Positions 33,339-42,856 of a stretch of DNA of 64,000 nucleotides are shown here, one piece after another. Location: assembly GCF_024343775.1 (NCBI RefSeq), contig NZ_RJUF01000007.1, positions 1 through 64,000 of the forward strand. Reading direction: 5' to 3'. The position numbers and the translations under genes were made by a program. A model generated the notes under the pieces. It was given only the letters and a program-made list of their open reading frames with translations. It was not told the DNA's origin and made no database searches. How positions within the stretch are numbered: the stretch's first letter is position 1; the number at the start of each line of letters is the position of its first letter. Origin of the DNA: Lacihabitans soyangensis. Lineage in GTDB: Bacteria > Bacteroidota > Bacteroidia > Cytophagales > Spirosomataceae.

Positions 33339-34880
33339 TTATTTGTCCCACCATACCTTGGTGTCGAGGTCATCGGCACCTTGGCGGCTTATCGCCTCTT
33401 TAACATTTACACTATTAACCGAAATTTCAGAATTTGGGTAAGTCAACCTATTGATAAAGTTTCCTTTGATAACTTTTCCTGGGAAAGGATTCGATGTTAA
33501 CACAGGGAAACCACTCCTTCTGAAATTAGCAAATGTCTCCGGCCCGTTTAAGAACGAAGCCACCCAATACTGGGTATTAATTTGTTCCAATGCCTTTGTA
33601 GAGTCAAACGGATTGGCTACGAAATATTCGTCAATGGCTGCTGGTGCAACGGCTGAATTGGCATCGTAGGCAGCCAATTGCTCCATGTGAGCTTTCACAC
33701 CATTTTTAAAGTAGGTTTCAATTGATCCTGTAGTCCAACCTCTTTGTGCGGCTTCAGCCAACAAAAGCTGAGTTTGGGCATAAGTAACCAAAAACATAGG
33801 AGCGGTTGTTTTCACCATTCTTGCTCTATCTACTTGTGAGAAGTCATAAAAACTAGCTAAACTTAGGTCTTTTACTGGACCCGAGATAGTACTATTGTCA
33901 TATCCAAAAGGCATTCCTATCTGCACAGCTGGGTCGGTGTTAGCTCTTGCAGCAACCATTTCTGGACCAGACTTAGCCCCGACATAACGAACTGCTATAG
34001 ATTTCAAACGCGGATCTTTCGTATTTTTTAGATAGTTAGCAAATGGAGCAGCAAGATAAATGTTCGCTGCCTCTGTAGAGTTCAACATAACTCCCACACC
34101 GTTGGTATAGTTGGCATCATGTCTGATAACGGCATTGTCGGCATTGGAAGTAATTAAACCGCCACTTACTGCCTTGGCTACCACCTGAGCGGCCTGAGTT
34201 GGGTCTATTTTGCTTAATCTCATACCAGCTCTTAGCAGAAGTGAATTCCCGAATTTCTTCCATTTGGCTATATCTCCGCCATAAAGCACATCGGCTGTTT
34301 CGACCGTCTTAGCTGCATCTAAAGCAGCAGATGCCTCGGTTAACTCTTTGATAATTCCTACGTAAACAGCTTGCTGAGACTCATATTTTGGTTGAACTAT
34401 CTGATCTGAGTAGCCTTTACCTGCCTGTGCATAAGGTATATCTCCATAGGTATCTGACAAGATCATAAATGCATAGGATTGAAGGATTCTAGCCATATTG
34501 TACAGATTACTACGCGTGGCTTGATCTTTCGTGCTCATTATAACATCTTGCGTATTTCTTATCACGTTTCTGTAGTATCTCTGCCAGTTAACCTGGGTAT
34601 TGTCACGGCTATCTTGGTTAAAGTTTGCTCCTGTCAATACACCTGAGTTTGGAGAAACCATTTGCTGAACTATACCCACTTCATAGATGACCGTTCCGGC
34701 TGGAAAGGACATATTAAGCGTGGCATTATTTAATGTAAAAACTGGGTTAATAGAAGTAGCTGCGGTTTTATTGATGTTCATTTCATCAAAACCTTTATCG
34801 CATGAGCTGAGGCCTAGAATACCAATAGCTAATGCCAGCGTCCATTTATTTTTAATTATATTTCTCATTATCATTTTCAT
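33339..34880 (-). CDS. SusD/RagB-family outer-membrane lipoprotein (SusD-like_2)
   Basis: 513-aa surface lipoprotein: signal with lipobox LSSC (about 26-29), followed by DKGFDEMNIN. It belongs to the SusD-like_2 group (N-terminal NPVFTLNNATLNM, then IVQQMVSPNSGVLTGAN and RNTQDVI). SusD proteins cap a SusC pore and capture substrate. 27 bp after SusC on the same strand, and both are cut off from downstream genes by a terminator. Ligand unknown, but a sugar acid or glycan that contains one is suggested by the neighbouring enzymes. Confidence 0.92.
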   Translation of the reverse strand: MKMIMRNIIKNKWTLALAIGILGLSSCDKGFDEMNINKTAATSINPVFTLNNATLNMSFPAGTVIYEVGIVQQMVSPNSGVLTGANFNQDSRDNTQVNWQRYYRNVIRNTQDVIMSTKDQATRSNLYNMARILQSYAFMILSDTYGDIPYAQAGKGYSDQIVQPKYESQQAVYVGIIKELTEASAALDAAKTVETADVLYGGDIAKWKKFGNSLLLRAGMRLSKIDPTQAAQVVAKAVSGGLITSNADNAVIRHDANYTNGVGVMLNSTEAANIYLAAPFANYLKNTKDPRLKSIAVRYVGAKSGPEMVAARANTDPAVQIGMPFGYDNSTISGPVKDLSLASFYDFSQVDRARMVKTTAPMFLVTYAQTQLLLAEAAQRGWTTGSIETYFKNGVKAHMEQLAAYDANSAVAPAAIDEYFVANPFDSTKALEQINTQYWVASFLNGPETFANFRRSGFPVLTSNPFPGKVIKGNFINRLTYPNSEISVNSVNVKEAISRQGADDLDTKVWWDK

Positions 34881-34907
34881 TGTAATTTATAAAAAATCAG
34901 TTTGGGT

Positions 34908-37900
34908 TTAGAATTTAACATTTAAGTTGAAACCTAAACTACGAGTAGTTGGAAGACCTGTAGACTCCATACCCACCAGGTTATCCGAAGAATATCCAAA
35001 TGACTCAGGATCAATATTATCCACCCATTTTTTAAGCATCAATACATTGTTTGCCACAAAGCTCAATTTAGCTCCTTGAATAAGAGTATTTTTTGGAATG
35101 AATTTCGAAATATCATATCCTGCGGTGATTTGACGCAATTTCCAATAGCCACCATTGAAAATAACCGGCTCAATAAGTGCTTGAGAACGTACCACTGACC
35201 AGTAATCTTGAACATTAGCTTTTACGGTGTTGGTTTCGCCGTTAAGATTAACACCAACTGCCGTAATTCCATTAGTTGAGCGGCCTTCAAGAGTCATTTT
35301 GTGCAAACCATGACGCACAGCGTTGAAGTTTGTTCCAGACAACATCGTGTTGCCCAATTTGAAATCTATCAATGCTGACAAACTGAAGCCTTTGTAATTA
35401 AAACTGTTGTTAATTCCACCTACCCATTTTGGTAGTGCTGAACCAAACGAAATCAAATCGGTTGTACGAAGTGGAATACCATTGGCTCCAAGAATCATCT
35501 GCCCCTTGTCATTTCTTCTAAAACCAAATCCATAGATTTGACCCATTTCTTGGCCTACCACTTGGCGAAGTTCACCGTTAAACACGTGAGTTCCAACAGT
35601 GATTCTCTCACCTTCCTTATTTGTAGCCAAACTCAAAACTTTGGTTATGTTATAAGAACCATTGAGGTTTACTTCCCACTGAAAATCCTTGGTTTTTACC
35701 GGAACCAAAGTCAACAATGCCTCCAAACCATTATTTCTACTACTACCACTGTTTATTAAAGTTGTAACAAAACCAGATGCATCAGAAATTTGAGCAGAAA
35801 CTATCTGATCATCAGTAATTTTACGATAAACGGCCATATCAAGAGAAACTCTATTGTTTAGTGTTTTGAGTTCAAGACCAATCTCTGATTCGGTTGTTCT
35901 CATTGGTCTAAGATTTGAGTTAGGCACTACGGTACCAGAAGACCCACCAACCGGTTGAGGCTGTCCTGCTGGATTTGGAAATAGATTGGCGTTTATTCCG
36001 TAAAATAGGTTATTGGCATATGGACCAACGTCTGTATCACTACCCACTTGGGCATAAGCTGCTCTTAACTTACCAAAGTTCAACCAGCTAGGCATATTTT
36101 CAAATGCTTGTGAGAACACAAAACTTCCTGAAACCGATGGATAAAGAATGCTTCTGTTTTCTTTAGACAATGTTGAGAACCAGTCGTTTCTGGCTGTTAT
36201 ATTTAAATACAAGAAATTTTTATATGAAAACTCACTTGCTCCATAAACCGAGTTTACTGCTCTTTCTGAAAGGCCATAGATTGGATCTTTAACCCTACCA
36301 TTCATTACTGTATAAAGTCCTCTAACTACAAAATCCTGCACCAATACTGAATTTAGATCTGACCTACGGTACATTTGATTACCTCCCACGTTAAAGTCAA
36401 GGCCGAAATCACCGAAAGTACGATTTCCTGACAACAACACATCCACGTTGGTTTCTCTAAACCTGCGAGATTCTTGTGTGTAAGTTCCGTTTACAAAACC
36501 AGCAGGAGCTGCTGCTAAAGAGGCATGTCCCGTAGGGAAGTTATTGAAATCTTGGTCTCTTGACCAATAGTCTTGACCCACACGACCTTGAACAAACAAC
36601 CAAGGCAGTAAATTGTATTTGGCAGAAATATTACCAAAAACTCTGTCTCTTCTTATGTTTTGAAATTGCTCAGCCAAAACCCAATATGGATTTGTTCTGT
36701 TTTGAAATCTTGAATATATAAATTCATTACCGGCAGCATTGTATTTCTTTTCATTCAACAAATCAAAAGGCATGGAATTGGCCATGTTATAAATTGAAGT
36801 CGGAATGGAGTTGTCTTGATTGGCAATATTTGGCGGGTTTTTGTTGTATTCGTTAGAATAATTGATATTTCCAGCAAAACTCAATTTTTTAGACAAATCA
36901 TAACTATAGCCTAGGTTGATAGTTTTACGGTTGAAACTGTTATTGGGTACTATACCTTTGCTGTCCATATTAGAGAATGAAAGGTTCATGCCGCCTTTGT
37001 CTCCACCTGTAGATAAGCTCACGGTATTAGTTAAGTTCTGACCGTTTCTAAAGAATTTCCTGATTCTGTCATATTGTGGTACATACGGTACTGAAACACC
37101 ATCAAACAATATTTGGGTCATACCAGGAGCGAATTTCTCTCCGAAAGACCACTGACCAGACGTAGGGTTTGGAGATTGAGGACGAACACCGTTTTCACCT
37201 TGACCGTATTCATATTGATAGTCTGTAAAATCCAATGGAGTTTCATTGGTATAGTTCATGTTGTAGGTTACACCTACTCCTTTCCCAGCCCCGCGACTTT
37301 TGGTCGTAATCATAATAACACCATCTTTGGCTCTTGAGCCATAAAGTGCAGCAGCAGTTGCACCTTTCAGTACTGTCATGCTTTCGATATCGTCAGGATT
37401 GATAGACGAAAGTCCGTCACCACCGTCTGATGTATTTCCACCTCCACGAACACCGATTGAGTTATCAGCTGCGGCATTCCCTGGGTTAGTTCCAAAGTTG
37501 GTGTTATCAATAGGTACACCATTTACTACTATTAAAGGGTTATTTTGACCTGAAATAGACGATTGACCACGGATACGAATTTTCGATGTTCCGGCAGGAC
37601 CAGTTCCTAATCCTGAAATGTTTACACCCGCAATTTTACCTTGGAGCGTATTCATAAAATTCGGAGAGCGGTTTTCAGTAATAGCTGCCGCGTTTACTGT
37701 AGTTGTAGCATAACCAAGCTTCTTGGCGTCTTTTTTAATTCCTAAGGCAGTTACCACCACTTCTTCAAGGCTCGAAACGTCCTCATCTAAGCTTACATCA
37801 ACGATGGTTTGGTTGCCTACTTTTACTTCCTTGGTAGTGAAACCAATGTAACTAAAAACCAAAGTAGCCCCAGAATTAGCGTTGACAGAATAGCTACCGT

Positions 37901-38072
37901 CTGCATTGGTAGAGGTACCCATATTGGTGCCTTTAACTTGTACAGAAACCCCCGGAAGTGTGGAGCCGTCTTTGCCTCCCGTGACTTTACCAGAAATTTT
38001 TTGGGCTATAGCCATCGAGGACATGAGTGTCCCAAATGCCATAAGCAAAATAAAGTGTAGTTTTTTTTTCAT
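34908..38072 (-). CDS. SusC/RagA-family TonB-dependent outer-membrane receptor
   Basis: 1054 aa. Signal peptide about 1-23 (ends IAQ), CarboxypepD_reg-like domain about 25-105 (KISGKVTGGKDGSTLPGVSV), TonB-dependent plug with SusC signature EEVVVTALGIKKDAKKLGYA, then a 22-strand barrel ending in GFNLNVKF with the terminal aromatic. It imports substrate into the periplasm with its SusD partner, powered by TonB. Divergent from the AraC gene (192 bp between). First gene of the minus-strand cluster. Confidence 0.95.
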   Translation of the reverse strand: MKKKLHFILLMAFGTLMSSMAIAQKISGKVTGGKDGSTLPGVSVQVKGTNMGTSTNADGSYSVNANSGATLVFSYIGFTTKEVKVGNQTIVDVSLDEDVSSLEEVVVTALGIKKDAKKLGYATTTVNAAAITENRSPNFMNTLQGKIAGVNISGLGTGPAGTSKIRIRGQSSISGQNNPLIVVNGVPIDNTNFGTNPGNAAADNSIGVRGGGNTSDGGDGLSSINPDDIESMTVLKGATAAALYGSRAKDGVIMITTKSRGAGKGVGVTYNMNYTNETPLDFTDYQYEYGQGENGVRPQSPNPTSGQWSFGEKFAPGMTQILFDGVSVPYVPQYDRIRKFFRNGQNLTNTVSLSTGGDKGGMNLSFSNMDSKGIVPNNSFNRKTINLGYSYDLSKKLSFAGNINYSNEYNKNPPNIANQDNSIPTSIYNMANSMPFDLLNEKKYNAAGNEFIYSRFQNRTNPYWVLAEQFQNIRRDRVFGNISAKYNLLPWLFVQGRVGQDYWSRDQDFNNFPTGHASLAAAPAGFVNGTYTQESRRFRETNVDVLLSGNRTFGDFGLDFNVGGNQMYRRSDLNSVLVQDFVVRGLYTVMNGRVKDPIYGLSERAVNSVYGASEFSYKNFLYLNITARNDWFSTLSKENRSILYPSVSGSFVFSQAFENMPSWLNFGKLRAAYAQVGSDTDVGPYANNLFYGINANLFPNPAGQPQPVGGSSGTVVPNSNLRPMRTTESEIGLELKTLNNRVSLDMAVYRKITDDQIVSAQISDASGFVTTLINSGSSRNNGLEALLTLVPVKTKDFQWEVNLNGSYNITKVLSLATNKEGERITVGTHVFNGELRQVVGQEMGQIYGFGFRRNDKGQMILGANGIPLRTTDLISFGSALPKWVGGINNSFNYKGFSLSALIDFKLGNTMLSGTNFNAVRHGLHKMTLEGRSTNGITAVGVNLNGETNTVKANVQDYWSVVRSQALIEPVIFNGGYWKLRQITAGYDISKFIPKNTLIQGAKLSFVANNVLMLKKWVDNIDPESFGYSSDNLVGMESTGLPTTRSLGFNLNVKF

Positions 38073-38264
38073 AAAAAAGGTTAATTTAATTGAATAAAGA
38101 CAAGTTAAAAAAGTCTCTGCTTTTTACCGAAAGCAAATGTCACCCAAACTTTCAACTTAAACTTCCAAAACTCTTCAACGGTGATTATTATAATAATAAA
38201 TGTATTATTTTGTACTATTTTTACACAAAACACCCGAGGGTTAATAAATACGTAGTGGCTATAC

Positions 38265-39140
38265 ATGAATTACTTCTCTTTAATAAAAGGTAAATCGCAA
38301 GAAATATCTCCTTGGCCGCACATCATGGAGTTTTCGAAAATGAAGATTCAATCCGTCAAAGCAGACTCTTTTGTTATGGAAGAAAACCGAGGTGTTAGGT
38401 TCATGTATGTGCTCGATGGTAAGTATTATTGGACCATAGAAAATCAAACCTTTACGGTATTCCCAAACGATCTGGTGGTAATTTTCCCGGGGCAATTATT
38501 TGGAAGTCTTACTGGAAGTTTTGAAGTTGGGACTTTTTTCTCTCTCAGATTAGAGGTAGATTTTCAAGATCAATCGGAGCTTCGATTGGGCGATTGGAGC
38601 AATATTACAGAATCAGAGCAGCGATTGATAAGTCAAATACTATCTCAAAAAGACCAATCTATTATACCTAATTTTAAACTTTTTGGAGAATTGGCTTCAA
38701 AGGTGGAAAGTGAGATGTTTGCAAACGAGGTGGGTTACAAAACCAAAATTAACAACCTTTTGGATGACATTTGGATTTGGACAGCAAGACAAATGAGTAA
38801 AAATGAAAATCAGGGAAGAATATTCCCGCAGACCTTTCATAGGCTCGACCAAATGCTCAGAGAAAACCTCGCACACCCTTGGACAGTAGAAGAAATGGCA
38901 GCCATCATTGGACTAGGAACAACCACTTTTACCGAAAAAGTGAAAGCTTTCTCTGGTTTTCCACCTCTCAATTATCTTATAAATTTACGAATTTCAGAAG
39001 CAATAAGACTAATGAAAAACTCAGACAAAAGCCTAACCGATATCGCCTTGGATACTGGATTTTATTCCTCACAGCATTTTTCAACGACTTTTAAAAAACT
39101 GACAGGATATACTCCAGGGCATTTTAGGAAAAATAAATAA
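38265..39140 (+). CDS. AraC-family transcriptional regulator
   Basis: 291 aa. An N-terminal cupin-like sensing domain (about 35-110, with RFMYVLDGKYYWTIEN and VFPNDLVVIFPGQLFG) precedes two helix-turn-helix motifs at the C-terminus (WTVEEMAAIIGLGTTTFTEK; LTDIALDTGFYSSQHFSTTF) ending FKKLTGYTPGHFRKNK. Divergent from SusC and 12 bp before a gluconokinase-like gene, so it is the probable activator of the whole sugar-acid locus. Confidence 0.9.
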   Translation: MNYFSLIKGKSQEISPWPHIMEFSKMKIQSVKADSFVMEENRGVRFMYVLDGKYYWTIENQTFTVFPNDLVVIFPGQLFGSLTGSFEVGTFFSLRLEVDFQDQSELRLGDWSNITESEQRLISQILSQKDQSIIPNFKLFGELASKVESEMFANEVGYKTKINNLLDDIWIWTARQMSKNENQGRIFPQTFHRLDQMLRENLAHPWTVEEMAAIIGLGTTTFTEKVKAFSGFPPLNYLINLRISEAIRLMKNSDKSLTDIALDTGFYSSQHFSTTFKKLTGYTPGHFRKNK

Positions 39141-39152
39141 TTACGAAAAAAA

Positions 39153-40664
39153 ATGGATTGCATCATAACCATAGACCTAAATACATCGGCTGTTAAGATT
39201 GCTGCTTATAATCTTGAAGGCAAGCTAGTTGCTTTCAGAAAGGGATCATTCTCCATACTATACCCACAGCCTGATTATAGCGAACAAGATCCCGAACAGG
39301 TGTTCATAACGGTTCTTTTTGTATTGAAAGATCTTATTCGTGAACAAATATTAGAAAAAAACCATCGGGTAATCTCCATCGTATTCAGTGCCGCCATGCA
39401 CAGTGTTTTACCAATCGATAGTCAAGGAAATCCACTAGGAAATGCTATAATTTGGGCAGATAACAGAGCAAAAAAAGAGGCAGATATGATTAAAAAATCT
39501 GAAAATGGCGTGAAGATTTATGAGAAAACAGGCACACCTATTCATGCCATGTCGCCACTTGCCAAAATAGCGTGGCTAAAAACAACCCAGCCAGAGCGAT
39601 TCAAAAAGACAAGTAAGTTTATTTCCATAAAAGAATATATCATCTATCAATTTACTAATCAGTACGTTATAGATTACAGCATGGCTTCGGCAACTGGCCT
39701 TTTCAACATCAAAGAAAAAAAATGGGAGCAAGATTCACTAGATATTTCGGAACTAAAAACATCACAGTTCTCGGACTATGTATCTGTTTTCAACGCAGAC
39801 CTGAAACTTAAACCGGGACTGGCCAAATCACTTCAACTGCCCAAAAACACAAAAATAATTATAGGAAGCACGGATGGGTGCCTCGCAACATTGGGCTCTG
39901 GGGTATTTGGAGAAGGGCAAGCGACCATATCTATAAGTCATACAGGTGCGGTGAGAGTAGCTGGTAAGAAAATAATAAAAGACAAGGAAAATAGGTTTTT
40001 CAATTATGTGTTGGACGAGGAAACCTATATTTCGGGTGGACCTACCAACAATGCCGGCGTAGTTTTAGAATGGTTTGCAAGTAATTTCCGTAACCACCCC
40101 ATTATTGTGGACTTTGAAGATGCCGTTGAAGACTTGTTCAAGGAAGCCACCTTGGTAAAATCAGGATCCAATGGTTTGCTATTTTTGCCCTACTTATTGG
40201 GAGAAAGAGCACCAATCTGGAACTCAAATGCCCGAGGAAGTTATTTTGGAATAAACATCAAACATCAACCGAAGCATTTTTTGCGTGCTACCATTGAGGG
40301 TATTATTTTTGAGATTTATAGCATTGGAAAAATTTTGGAAAAGTACAGGAAAATTGACAAACTGTACTTGACAGGAAAATATGCTTCCTTACCGATTTGT
40401 GCTGGAATAATTGCTGATGTATTTGGCAAACAAGTAATCGTTTCTGACGAGGCCGAAAACGTGAACAAAGGGGCAGCCTTGCTGGCAATGATAGACGAAG
40501 GAGTATTCAAAAACTTAGAAGAGGCAGCAAAAAGCATCACAACGAAAAATGTCTTTGAGCCAGTAGTGGAGAACAACGATACCTATCAAAAACTGTTTGA
40601 TATATTTCAGAGACTAACCCAAAAACTGTCAGAAGAATTTGAGCTCATAGAAAAACTGCAATAA
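39153..40664 (+). CDS. gntK: FGGY-family carbohydrate kinase, gluconokinase-like
   Basis: 503-aa cytoplasmic kinase. N-terminal ATPase-fold strand CIITIDLNTSAVKIAAYN; gluconokinase-type motifs SAAMHSVLPID, IIWADNRA, GTPIHAMSPLAKIAWLK and SIKEYIIYQF, YSMASATGLFNI. The C-terminal domain has TISISHTGAVR and FLPYLLGERAPIWN. The family phosphorylates D-gluconate to 6-phosphogluconate; close relatives use other sugar acids or polyols. Cotranscribed with the AraC gene. It supplies the cytoplasmic step of the locus, though its exact substrate should be regarded as open. Confidence 0.85.
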   Translation: MDCIITIDLNTSAVKIAAYNLEGKLVAFRKGSFSILYPQPDYSEQDPEQVFITVLFVLKDLIREQILEKNHRVISIVFSAAMHSVLPIDSQGNPLGNAIIWADNRAKKEADMIKKSENGVKIYEKTGTPIHAMSPLAKIAWLKTTQPERFKKTSKFISIKEYIIYQFTNQYVIDYSMASATGLFNIKEKKWEQDSLDISELKTSQFSDYVSVFNADLKLKPGLAKSLQLPKNTKIIIGSTDGCLATLGSGVFGEGQATISISHTGAVRVAGKKIIKDKENRFFNYVLDEETYISGGPTNNAGVVLEWFASNFRNHPIIVDFEDAVEDLFKEATLVKSGSNGLLFLPYLLGERAPIWNSNARGSYFGINIKHQPKHFLRATIEGIIFEIYSIGKILEKYRKIDKLYLTGKYASLPICAGIIADVFGKQVIVSDEAENVNKGAALLAMIDEGVFKNLEEAAKSITTKNVFEPVVENNDTYQKLFDIFQRLTQKLSEEFELIEKLQ

Positions 40665-40709
40665 TTTGGACAAAAAAACCTAGTGAATTTTTGCTTTGCA
40701 AAATGTCTT

Positions 40710-41327
40710 TTAAACCAACTTGGTGGTATATTCCCAATAGACTTTCTCTGAAGCATTACAAGAGGCACAATAAGGAGCCCAAGCATTGTTCTCCTGATTG
40801 ATCAAAACATTCATTTGAGCAATTTCCTGTGTAATTTGACCCTTGAATACTTCAATACGGCTATCAGTGCTAAGTTTTTCCAAATCCAACAATTGAAGAT
40901 AAGAATCTGTTAAAAAATACTCTGCGATAAAAATTGGAACGAATTTTCCAGCCAAAAACCGTGTAATTGTACCCTTGTTTAGCTCAATTCTATTACATTT
41001 TTGACAAACAGAACCATCCAAAATAGTTGAACAATTATTTGGCAGTTTAATCGAACGATCCTTTGCAAAACCGTAAGAAATACTCGCTAAATTGCTCAAA
41101 AGTGCGTTTTTCCAATAGCCTAGGTTTTCTCCATAATTGAGATTAATATCATTGAAAGATCCAGCTCCACCAAAAGCATCCAGATGATGCTGAGTTGACT
41201 CAGAACTTTTCCATGACTCTATGTCTTGCTGGATCCAATTGGCCCAAAAGGGCTCGTTATTGGCCGATAGGAGCTTTTGAAGTAAGTCTAGGGCCTTCAG
41301 GTAGTTATTCAATTCTTTATTTTCCAT
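40710..41327 (-). CDS. DUF6966-like N-terminal domain protein with two CxxC pairs
   Basis: 205 aa, no signal. Residues 1-75 resemble DUF6966: FWANWIQQDIESW, then HHLDAFGGAGSFNDINL, the family-typical glycine-rich FGGxGSxND motif. The rest is a different domain with CQKC (about 107-110) and CASC (about 187-190), perhaps binding one zinc. Start overlaps the M28 peptidase gene's stop by 11 bases, so translation is coupled to it. I do not recognise the C-terminal domain. Function unknown. Confidence 0.6.
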   Translation of the reverse strand: MENKELNNYLKALDLLQKLLSANNEPFWANWIQQDIESWKSSESTQHHLDAFGGAGSFNDINLNYGENLGYWKNALLSNLASISYGFAKDRSIKLPNNCSTILDGSVCQKCNRIELNKGTITRFLAGKFVPIFIAEYFLTDSYLQLLDLEKLSTDSRIEVFKGQITQEIAQMNVLINQENNAWAPYCASCNASEKVYWEYTTKLV

Positions 41328-42807
41328 ATAACTCTTGGCCTACTTTTTCATACTTGTCGCCTGCGATCCATTTTGGGGCTTTGGCTTTATTGGCAATTAA
41401 TCTAGCCGAATAGATAAAAACTTGGCAGAATTTGGTCAAATAACTCATGCTCACGTTTTCTACATTATCAGCCGCTTGGTGGTAATATTTACCGATATCG
41501 GCATCAAAAGCCGTTAAACCTGGTGACATATTAGGAGCAGGGATACCCTTGGCGGCTAAGCTTACATTATCCGATCGATCAAACAAATTTTGTTCTGGAA
41601 CAGGATCGTTAATGGCTTCAATACCGAAAGCTTTGCTTGCTGTCACTATTTCAGCCTCTGCATCAGTACGATTCAAACCGATGATAGTCACCTTTGTAGA
41701 ATCATTATAACCAGCTCCATCGCTGTTCAGGTTGAACACACATTGTTTCAAAGGCACCAAGGGATTCTCGGCATAATATCTTGAACCTAACATCCCCACT
41801 TCCTCACCTGTATACCCAATCAGCAATATCGAGCGTTTGGTTTTTTGAGCCGCAAATGCCTTAGCTGCGGCTAAGATGGCTGTAGTACCTGTGGCGTTGT
41901 CGCGAGTTCCATTAAATATGGTATCTGATTCGGTTACTTTGCCATAATTTTTACCCGCACCAATGTGGTCAAAATGTGCTGAAAGCACTACATATTCGTT
42001 TTTGAGCTTAGGATCCGAACCTTCAATAACACCCACCACATTGTATGCTGGAACGGCTTTTTTAACCACTTCTCCGACATTCAGACTAAGCGAAGTAAGC
42101 GATTCTTTCGAAAACTGCTTGATATAAGTGCTGTTTACCCACAAATGTGGAATGTCTGCGTTATATCCCGACGAAGCCATAAGTCGTTCCCCACCAAAAT
42201 TTCTCACAATAGAAGCAAATGGAAAATTAAGGTTGTACACTTGAACCAAAGCCAAAGCACCATTTTCTGCAGCAAACTTTGCCTTTTTAGTAGAGCCCGT
42301 CATGTTTTCGAAAGGTTTGTCATTGTTAGGAATTCCGAATTGACACACTACAATCTTGCCTTTCACATCCACATCTTTGTAATCATTTTGCTTATCATCA
42401 ATCCAACCATAACCCACAAAAACCACTGGTATATTCTGTAATTTTGTCGCTTTACCACCCAACATCACAAAGTCTTTGCCCAACTTCAAAGTATCTTTTC
42501 CTGCATATATTTCGCCCATTTTGGCACCTTTTGAAAACTCCAATGGTACTTTTTGAAGGTAATCTTTTTGCCCCGATATTGGTTTTACACCTGCCAATCT
42601 GAACTGCTCAGCTATATACCTTGCGGCCACATTGTTGGTTACTTCTCCGGTTCTTCTGCCGAGCATTTCGTCGGAAGCTAGAAATCTCAAATGGGCCTCC
42701 ACTTCAGCTTGCGACAGTTTGTATTCAGGCAGTTTGGTGAGTTTTTGAGAAAACGCAGTAATTAATGTTGAAAAGATGAGAACGAGAGTAAGTTTATTGC
42801 GAAGCAT
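41317..42807 (-). CDS. M28-family zinc aminopeptidase with PA domain, secreted
   Basis: 496 aa. Signal peptide about 1-20. A protease-associated region (about 105-250) is inserted before the catalytic M28 fold. Zinc ligands can be placed: H in SAHFDHIGAG, D in RDNATGTTAIL, the E pair in GYTGEEVGMLGSRYY, D in NLNSDGAG, and a final H in KYYHQAADNVEN. Bacteroidota homologues are exported peptidases that cleave N-terminal residues. Likely periplasmic. Confidence 0.9.
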   Translation of the reverse strand: MLRNKLTLVLIFSTLITAFSQKLTKLPEYKLSQAEVEAHLRFLASDEMLGRRTGEVTNNVAARYIAEQFRLAGVKPISGQKDYLQKVPLEFSKGAKMGEIYAGKDTLKLGKDFVMLGGKATKLQNIPVVFVGYGWIDDKQNDYKDVDVKGKIVVCQFGIPNNDKPFENMTGSTKKAKFAAENGALALVQVYNLNFPFASIVRNFGGERLMASSGYNADIPHLWVNSTYIKQFSKESLTSLSLNVGEVVKKAVPAYNVVGVIEGSDPKLKNEYVVLSAHFDHIGAGKNYGKVTESDTIFNGTRDNATGTTAILAAAKAFAAQKTKRSILLIGYTGEEVGMLGSRYYAENPLVPLKQCVFNLNSDGAGYNDSTKVTIIGLNRTDAEAEIVTASKAFGIEAINDPVPEQNLFDRSDNVSLAAKGIPAPNMSPGLTAFDADIGKYYHQAADNVENVSMSYLTKFCQVFIYSARLIANKAKAPKWIAGDKYEKVGQELYGK

Positions 42808-42856
42808 AAGGTTTTTCTTTCAAATATACAGACGAAAAACTTAATGAAAAACTATT

